Assembly: GCA_025451145.1 (NCBI GenBank)
Contig: JANWKX010000176.1
Span: 1-5,001 of the forward strand
Reading direction: 5' to 3'
DNA length: 5,001 nucleotides
Source: Vampirovibrionales bacterium
GTDB taxonomy: Bacteria; Cyanobacteriota; Vampirovibrionia; Vampirovibrionales; JAGQHJ01
The position numbers and the translations under genes are program-made. Shown piece after piece: positions 1 to 5,001 of this stretch. The notes under the pieces are model-generated. The model did no database searches and was not told the origin of the DNA. It saw only the letters and a list, made by a program, of their open reading frames with translations. Every line of letters begins with the position of its first letter. The first letter of the stretch is position 1.

Positions 1-624
1 TGCCCCTGGGTGCAAATTACGCTCTGTCACAATGCCATCAAAAGGCGCTTTAATAGATAAATAGTCCCGAATATGCTTTTGTGAACGAGCACCAGCTTGT
101 GCCGCATGCCGATTGCTTTCTAAGGCTTGAACGTTTCTGAATGCCGCTTCGGCATTTTTTTGAGCGATTTGCAGCTCATTTGGCGCAACTGCATCTGGCG
201 TCTGGGAGGCCTCGTTAAGCCGTTGATAAGTGTTTTCTAGGGCTTCATATTTTGCTCTGGCTTCAGAGATTTGCGCTTTTGACGTTCCAACTTTAGATTG
301 GGCCTCTTGGACCTGGCTTTGAAGTTCCGGGGCTGTTAATGTAACTAAAACCTCTCCCTTTCTAACGATGGACCCTCGATCGACAGACATTGACGTGATA
401 AAGCCTGTGACTTTTGGATAAATATCAACGCTTTCATAGGCATTCATCTGCCCTGGCAAATATACTGAAGTCTTTAAGACCTGCCGATGAAGCGGAATAA
501 CTTCCACGGTTTGAAGGCTAGGCGGGCTCACATGATGTATGGTTTCCTGATGCTTGAGGGAACTGGCACAAGAGGTCAGGAAAACGATTGATATCAGAAG
601 GGTTAAAATTAGCGGGCGATTCAT
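1..624 (-). CDS. RND efflux periplasmic adaptor, lipoprotein (3' end cut by window edge)
   Basis: Membrane-fusion (HlyD/AcrA-type) subunit linking the pump to the TolC channel. The first 208 codons are visible, about half of a usual 350-400 residue adaptor. Residues 1-19 form a lipoprotein signal peptide: MNRP, a hydrophobic core, then the lipobox L16-T17-S18-C19, so Cys19 would be lipidated after cleavage. Residues 62-99 are the first half of the barrel-sandwich (lipoyl-like) domain, with IYPKVTGFI, then VDRGSIVRKGEVL and TAPEL. Residues about 100-182 form a charged, Ala/Gln-rich alpha-helical hairpin with its turn near 139-149. Residues 188-208 begin the second lipoyl half (IKAPFDGIVTERNLHPGA). 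The start at 624 is supported by AAGGAG five bases upstream and by the signal peptide beginning there. The gene lies 11 bases after the pump stop and is certainly co-transcribed if no terminator intervenes; none fits in the gap. The beta-barrel and membrane-proximal domains are off the window. Confidence 0.95.
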   Translation of the reverse strand, partial: MNRPLILTLLISIVFLTSCASSLKHQETIHHVSPPSLQTVEVIPLHRQVLKTSVYLPGQMNAYESVDIYPKVTGFITSMSVDRGSIVRKGEVLVTLTAPELQSQVQEAQSKVGTSKAQISEARAKYEALENTYQRLNEASQTPDAVAPNELQIAQKNAEAAFRNVQALESNRHAAQAGARSQKHIRDYLSIKAPFDGIVTERNLHPGA

Positions 625-629
625 GAGAA

Positions 630-635
630 CTCCTT
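630..635 (-). promoter_or_regulatory. Ribosome binding site of the adaptor gene
   Basis: AAGGAG on the minus strand, five bases before the ATG at 624 and directly after the pump's TAA (636-638). It occupies about half of the only non-coding gap in the window (625-635) and decides the adaptor start. Confidence 0.85.
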
Positions 636-3600
636 TTAACCAGATCGCTGAGTAGACTGGTTATACAACGAACTTTGTGGATCAGTTGGATCGAGCGAGG
701 CTGATTTTACATTGCTCTTAGCTTGAATGATCGAATAGATCAGCGGAAGAATGGTAAGGGTCGCTATTGTAGACGCAACAAGCCCTCCGATAACTGCACG
801 GCCTAATGGGGCAGTTTGTTCGCCACCTTCACTAATGGCCATGGCCATAGGGATCATGCCAGCAATCATGGCAAAGGCTGTCATCAAAATGGGCCTCATT
901 CGGCGTTTCGTTCCCTGTAGTGCCGCTTCAATCGAAGAGCCGGTTTGCCGTCTGCATCCTTCTGCAAAGGTCACCAGAAGGATCGCATTGGCTACGGATA
1001 CCCCCATTGCCATGATAGCCCCCATATAGGATTGAATATTGAGTGTTGTACCCGTCATGACCAACGCAATAATAACCCCTGCCAATACGGCAGGAAGGGT
1101 TGTAAGGACCACCAGTGATAATTTAAAAGATTCAAAGTTTGCGGCTAAAAGCAAGAAAATGGCAGCAATCGCAATTAGGACTCCCATGCGGAGTTCACTC
1201 ATGGTATCCGCCATGAGTTGAATTTGACCGCGGGTATTTATTTTCATTCCCCTGGGAAGTTGCCCCAGGTTTTTAATCGCGGCTTCTACATCATTTGCAG
1301 CACGGCCCAGATTATTCCCGTTAATATTGGCCGTTAATGTCATCATCCTTTGGTTATTCAGCCTGTCATATTCACCTAAGGATGTTTCTGCATTAACCTT
1401 GGCGATATCTCGAATATAGGGGCCAGATGCGCCATGAGGAGTCGCTGGGATACTTTTAATATCTTCAATTGAAGTCATTTTTGGTTGAGGCACTTGGACT
1501 TGGACTTGATAGGAAGTGCCTGTAGATTTATCGAGCCAATAATTGGGCTGTGTAAATCGGCTGGAGTAAGTGGCAGCGATTAAAGAACGTCCTACTTGAT
1601 CAACGGTAATCCCCAGTTGACCCGCACGGATTCGATCAACGTTCACGTTAAGTGTCGGATAATCCAAAGGTTGTCCGAACTGAAGATCTCGTAAATAGGG
1701 AATCTTGGATAACTTGGATTTAAGCTTATTCGCCAAGGTCAGATCCGCTTCTAACGATTTTCCGATAATGGAAATCTCAATCGGTGTTTGGGTCCCTAAT
1801 GTGGTGACCTGACTAACCAGATCCCCAGGTTCAAAGGAGATTGCAACCTCTGGAAGCTCCTTTTTAAAGTCTTTGCGTAAAATCTCTTTTAATACAGCCA
1901 CACGAATATTCGCAGAAGGTTTCAAGGCAACCGACAAGATGGCCTCTTGTGGACCACTGGTCCAGATGTAAATGGTGTTGATGGGATAACTACTGGGCTG
2001 TGTGCCAATAAACGCCAAAGACGTTTCAATGTTATTAGGGCCTACTTCTTGACGAATAATATCCAAGGCTTTTAATGTGATTTCTTCTGTTTTTTCAACA
2101 CGTGTGCCCGCAGGTGCCCGAAGGCGCATTTTAAACTGGCCCGTATCTACCGTTGGGAAAAGCTCACTACTGAGCCCCTTACTTAAAAGGATTAAAATGG
2201 CAAATGTCAGTAGAAAATAAACGGCAATGATTGGGATTCTTAAACTGAAAAGCCGACTGAGGGTATTGGTGTAACGATCTCGGAGGTTTTCAAAGAAAGA
2301 TCTTCGATTCTCCTCTGTCTCTTGCTGTTGAGGGCGATATTTTAAAACCCAGGTTGCCATGACAGGGACAAACGTTTGCGATATTAAGTAAGACGCGATC
2401 ATGGCAAAGCCTACGGCTAAAGAAAGCGGTAAAAACAGGGCTCTAGGAACACCCGACATAAAAAATGCCGGAACAAAAACAGCCAGTACACAAACCAATA
2501 CCAGAAGCTTGGGTAACGCAATATCACGACCAGATTCAATAACGGCATGGGCAAGAGAAGGGTCATGTTCTAGGTGGCTATGGATATTTTCAATGGTGAC
2601 AGTGGCCTCATCTACCAATATCCCTACGGCTAAAGCAAGTCCCCCCAATGTCATGATGTTCATGGTTTGGCCGGTTATCCATAACGCCACGACTGAGGAA
2701 AGAAGGGCAATCGGGATAGTGATCATGACAATCAAGGCACTGCATAGATCCCTGAGAAATAGAAGAACCATAAGTCCTGTTAAAATTGCGCCTAAGATCC
2801 CCTCAAATATCAAGCCAGTTAAGGCATTTTTGACAATGCCGGATTGATCAAACTCATAGGAAATATGAATATCGGAAGGAATTGCATCCTGCATACTGGG
2901 AAGGGCTTTTTTAACCTCTTGTACAACAGACCAGGTTGAAGCATCAGCCCGTTTGGTCACCGGAATATAGATGGCCCGCTTTCCATTCACCAAGGCAAAG
3001 CTCGATAGAATATCACTCCCGTTTTCAATTTGACCGATATCCCGCAGGTAAATCGCCGGACCAGCTCCTAGCTTGATTGGAATATTCCCTAAATCCTGTA
3101 TATTCTCGACAACGCCATTCAAGGGCGTTAGCCAAGTGGTATCGCCAATCCCCACATTGCCTGCTGGAATAATGATATTTCCGGTTGCCACGGCATTGAC
3201 CACTTGATCCGGAGAAAGATTGTACTGTCTAAGTTTAGCGGGATCGACGCTAATAATAACGGTTCGTTGGTTTCCACCAATCGGTGGCGGTGCAGAAACC
3301 CCAGGAAGCGAAGCAAACATCGGCCGGACTTTAAACAGCGCCAAATCCTGTATTTCTCCTAAGGACCTTGTGTTACTGGAAAAAACCAAATTCCCAACCG
3401 GTACGCTTCCGGCATCAAAGCGCATTATGAAGGGAGAAACCGTGCCCGGAGGCATAAAGGCTCTTGCTCTGTTAACGTATGAGACTGTTTCGGCAACGGC
3501 TTGACTCATATTGGTGCCAGGTTGAAATGTCAGCCGGATAAGGGAAATCCCCTGAATCGATTTGGATTGAACCTCTTTTATGCCCGTGATGTAAAGGAAA

Positions 3601-3809
3601 TGATATTCATAGTAGGAACTCAAGTAACCTTCCATTTGGGATGGGGATAACCCACCATAGGTTTGGGCAACATAAATAACCGGTAATCCAAGCGTGGGAA
3701 AGATATCAATGGCCATCTTGCGAATTGCAATGATGGCACAAAGGATAATGCTGAGGATTAAAACCAAAATGGTAATGGGACGTCTCATAGCCGCAATCAC
3801 AAGCCACAT
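636..3809 (-). CDS. RND-family efflux pump, inner-membrane permease (complete, 1057 aa)
   Basis: Energy-coupled inner-membrane pump that expels substrate through the adaptor and TolC channel, expected to be a homotrimer. The AcrB-like layout is complete: TM1 about 10-29; first periplasmic porter/docking loop about 35-330; TM2-TM6 about 333-485; an amphipathic linker near 505-524; TM7 about 524-543; second periplasmic loop about 547-870; TM8-TM12 about 873-1028; then a short polar tail. The length matches AcrB-type pumps (about 1050). The TM4 signature is GILVDEATVTIEN, with D400-E401 at the AcrB D407-D408 positions. TM10 reads MGVSVANAILLVTFAE, so A940 sits at the AcrB K940 position. R970 and T977 (RRMRPILMT) match AcrB R971 and T978. 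The start is fixed by AGGAGGG eight bases upstream and by the TAATG overlap with the channel gene. The porter region resembles neither textbook AcrB nor CusA closely, and I see no obvious CusA methionine triad. It is probably an HAE-like subfamily of unknown substrate. Family assignment is very secure; specificity is unknown. Confidence 0.97.
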   Translation of the reverse strand: MWLVIAAMRRPITILVLILSIILCAIIAIRKMAIDIFPTLGLPVIYVAQTYGGLSPSQMEGYLSSYYEYHFLYITGIKEVQSKSIQGISLIRLTFQPGTNMSQAVAETVSYVNRARAFMPPGTVSPFIMRFDAGSVPVGNLVFSSNTRSLGEIQDLALFKVRPMFASLPGVSAPPPIGGNQRTVIISVDPAKLRQYNLSPDQVVNAVATGNIIIPAGNVGIGDTTWLTPLNGVVENIQDLGNIPIKLGAGPAIYLRDIGQIENGSDILSSFALVNGKRAIYIPVTKRADASTWSVVQEVKKALPSMQDAIPSDIHISYEFDQSGIVKNALTGLIFEGILGAILTGLMVLLFLRDLCSALIVMITIPIALLSSVVALWITGQTMNIMTLGGLALAVGILVDEATVTIENIHSHLEHDPSLAHAVIESGRDIALPKLLVLVCVLAVFVPAFFMSGVPRALFLPLSLAVGFAMIASYLISQTFVPVMATWVLKYRPQQQETEENRRSFFENLRDRYTNTLSRLFSLRIPIIAVYFLLTFAILILLSKGLSSELFPTVDTGQFKMRLRAPAGTRVEKTEEITLKALDIIRQEVGPNNIETSLAFIGTQPSSYPINTIYIWTSGPQEAILSVALKPSANIRVAVLKEILRKDFKKELPEVAISFEPGDLVSQVTTLGTQTPIEISIIGKSLEADLTLANKLKSKLSKIPYLRDLQFGQPLDYPTLNVNVDRIRAGQLGITVDQVGRSLIAATYSSRFTQPNYWLDKSTGTSYQVQVQVPQPKMTSIEDIKSIPATPHGASGPYIRDIAKVNAETSLGEYDRLNNQRMMTLTANINGNNLGRAANDVEAAIKNLGQLPRGMKINTRGQIQLMADTMSELRMGVLIAIAAIFLLLAANFESFKLSLVVLTTLPAVLAGVIIALVMTGTTLNIQSYMGAIMAMGVSVANAILLVTFAEGCRRQTGSSIEAALQGTKRRMRPILMTAFAMIAGMIPMAMAISEGGEQTAPLGRAVIGGLVASTIATLTILPLIYSIIQAKSNVKSASLDPTDPQSSLYNQSTQRSG

Positions 3810-5001
3810 TAAGGAGTCCCTCCTGCTGTATTAGTTTTAACCAGATTGAGAAAGGGCTGAAGATCTCCTTGAGTGACCGCTTGGCTTAAAAGCGCTTGCC
3901 AAACAGCAATATGAGCAATGACATCATCAATTTGAGCTTGGGTGAGCGTTCGTTCTGCATCTGCCATATCTACAGCATTGGTTAATCCTGCTTTGTATCG
4001 TGCCATAATTTGAGCTTCAGTGGCCTTAGCGGCATTAAAGGCAATAGGGGTCTGTTTGGCGGATTCAATTGCAGCCTCAAGCGTTGCTTTCGCTTCTTCC
4101 ATGTTTCCAATAATTTCCTGAGCCATCTCTTCATATCGCCCCCGTTCTGCCTGTTCATTCGCGTGTTCAATTCTTTTTTCTTCCCGAATGGCTGCATAAT
4201 CCATTACTGGAAACGTAATGGTTAATCCGGTGGCGGCATTAACCCGAGTAGGGACGAGCCCCTGTGCTCCCCCTTTTATATTTCCGGACTGATCAATGCC
4301 GCTTCCTCTGCCGTAAAGAGCGGCTTGAACATTAAGCTTTGGGCGATATTGTACACTAAGGCGCTCCTCCCTGGCTTTTACACGCTCAATAATCTGCTTT
4401 TGCAATTGCAATTCAGGATGATTCACTAAATCTGCCTCTGGTAATGAAGCTGTTTTAGGAAGCTCTAGTAAGCCATCATCTTGAATGGCGATGGATTGCC
4501 CTGCAACCCCCATCACTTTTGCAAGTTGAGCAAGCGATACTTTCTCCTTTCCTTTAGCCTGGGATAGCCGTACTTGGCTGGTTGCGAGCAACCCTTTGGC
4601 TCGGAAAAGATCTGCACCAGGATTTAATCCATTTTTAACCAGGGGCTCTATGACTTTAATGAATACTTGTATTCTTTGAATATTGGCCTCTTCTGCAAGA
4701 ATGGTTTCATAGGATGCCAGTGCGTTAAAGTAGGCTTGGGAGACTGAAGATGTCACATTAAAGACAGTTAGTCTGTTCAGGGCAATGGCTTGGTCTAACT
4801 GGGCTTTGGCAACATTAACACTTGCTTTACGATATCCAAAATCAAAAGGCTCCCACGATAGGAGGCTTCCTAAAGCACTTCCCCAAGCTGTTCCAGTACT
4901 GGTACCATTTAAGACCGGCCCTGTAATGGTTGGAATAACGGCTTGGGGCAGTATCATCCCGGTAATATTATTCTTTGTGGCCCTATTTTCCTGAAAAAGC
5001 A
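3809..5001 (-). CDS. TolC-family outer-membrane efflux channel (5' end cut by window edge)
   Basis: Outer-membrane exit duct of a tripartite efflux pump, expected to trimerise into a beta-barrel plus periplasmic alpha-barrel. The frame stays open to the right edge, giving 396 visible codons. The ATG at 4957 is probably internal, because the 14 codons before it (reading LFQENRATKNNITG) look like normal family sequence; the signal peptide and N-terminus are missing. Numbering from that Met, residues 35-40 read WEPFDF, followed by a helical stretch. Both halves of the outer-membrane efflux protein repeat are visible: helices at about 70-150 containing PLVKNGLNPGADLFRAK, and at about 285-370 containing RYKAGLTNAVDMADAERTL followed by AVWQALLSQAVTQGDLQPFL. 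That second block is the classic family signature. The beta-strand region lies near 205-255. The visible length suits a family of roughly 420-490 residues lacking its N-terminus. It is the first visible gene of the operon, and its TAA overlaps the pump ATG. Family assignment is firm; substrate cannot be told. Confidence 0.95.
   Translation of the reverse strand, partial: LFQENRATKNNITGMILPQAVIPTITGPVLNGTSTGTAWGSALGSLLSWEPFDFGYRKASVNVAKAQLDQAIALNRLTVFNVTSSVSQAYFNALASYETILAEEANIQRIQVFIKVIEPLVKNGLNPGADLFRAKGLLATSQVRLSQAKGKEKVSLAQLAKVMGVAGQSIAIQDDGLLELPKTASLPEADLVNHPELQLQKQIIERVKAREERLSVQYRPKLNVQAALYGRGSGIDQSGNIKGGAQGLVPTRVNAATGLTITFPVMDYAAIREEKRIEHANEQAERGRYEEMAQEIIGNMEEAKATLEAAIESAKQTPIAFNAAKATEAQIMARYKAGLTNAVDMADAERTLTQAQIDDVIAHIAVWQALLSQAVTQGDLQPFLNLVKTNTAGGTP
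3812..3824 (-). other. Small inverted repeat covering the pump's Shine-Dalgarno sequence
   Basis: The minus strand reads AGGAG-GGA-CTCCT, a perfect five-base inverted repeat with a three-base loop. The left arm is the Shine-Dalgarno core of the pump gene, and the right arm ends just before the TAATG stop/start overlap. In mRNA this could form a short hairpin hiding the ribosome binding site until a ribosome translating the channel gene opens it. The sequence is certain. The regulatory role is inference, since a five-base stem is modest and could occur by chance. Confidence 0.4.
3818..3824 (-). promoter_or_regulatory. Ribosome binding site of the RND pump gene
   Basis: AGGAGGG on the minus strand, eight bases before the ATG at 3809. 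It is a near-perfect Shine-Dalgarno match and lies inside the last codons of the channel gene (encoding AGGTP). It fixes the pump start. The stop and start codons share one base (TAATG), so ribosomes finishing the channel stop directly over the pump's start site, which suggests translational coupling. Confidence 0.85.

Noticed and set aside
625..635. Possible terminator or promoter between pump and adaptor
   Set aside because: The gap is 11 bases and is mostly Shine-Dalgarno sequence; there is no room for a stem-loop with a U tract or for promoter boxes.
1494..1507. Short tandem repeat (TTGGAC units)
   Set aside because: It is only about two copies and encodes an alternating Val-Gln beta strand (VQVQVP) in the pump, so protein structure explains it.
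2401..2847. Plus-strand open frame of 148 codons opposite the pump gene
   Set aside because: It lies wholly antisense to the conserved TM2-TM6 region of the pump. I see no convincing ribosome binding site, and its translation resembles no family I know. It is a by-product of the pump's codon pattern.
3128..3316. Minus-strand 62-codon frame inside the pump gene
   Set aside because: It is an alternative frame of the pump's porter domain, whose own frame is intact and conserved across this stretch.
3220..3504. Plus-strand open frame of 94 codons and other short frames at 751-1029, 1039-1221, 4010-4225 and 4785-4994
   Set aside because: All are antisense to well-conserved coding sequence and lack recognisable domains; I treat them as shadows.
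3982..4197. Minus-strand 71-codon Arg/Leu-rich frame inside the channel gene
   Set aside because: It is an out-of-frame reading of the conserved second repeat of the channel; its skewed composition is typical of a frameshifted reading.
4957..4957. ATG at 4957 as the true start of the channel gene
   Set aside because: The frame continues open to the window edge with family-like residues, there is no signal peptide after this Met, and no good Shine-Dalgarno precedes it. The real start is probably upstream of the window.

Overview
The window is almost entirely coding. It holds the core of one tripartite RND efflux operon, with all genes on the minus strand, so transcription runs from high to low coordinates. 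In transcription order it contains a TolC-type outer-membrane channel (3809-5001, 5' end off the right edge), a complete RND inner-membrane pump of 1057 residues (636-3809), and a lipoprotein periplasmic adaptor of the HlyD/AcrA type (1-624, 3' end off the left edge). Together these would form an envelope-spanning pump: the RND protein captures substrate and is driven by the ion gradient, the adaptor bridges the periplasm, and the TolC homologue provides the exit duct. All three junctions and reading frames are clean. I saw no frameshifts, insertion sequences, RNA genes or CRISPR repeats.

The genes are tightly packed. The channel stop codon overlaps the pump start codon by one base (TAATG), with a strong Shine-Dalgarno sequence inside the channel's last codons. 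Only 11 bases (625-635) separate the pump stop from the adaptor start, and they are mostly a Shine-Dalgarno sequence. There is no room for an internal promoter or terminator, so any operon promoter lies beyond position 5001 and any terminator before position 1.

The organism must be a diderm (Gram-negative) bacterium, because all three envelope components are present. Base composition looks moderate, in the mid-40s % G+C by eye. This fits several groups (for example host-associated alpha- or gammaproteobacteria), and I cannot name a taxon from this stretch.

The window looks like a recognisable efflux operon rather than a new kind of system. The points worth a second look are: the pump's transmembrane relay, where the TM4 Asp pair is Asp-Glu and the TM10 lysine position is alanine; the channel-pump-adaptor gene order, reversed from the familiar adaptor-pump-channel layout; a small hairpin that would bury the pump's Shine-Dalgarno sequence; and a pump porter domain and adaptor hairpin tip that differ from the AcrAB type.
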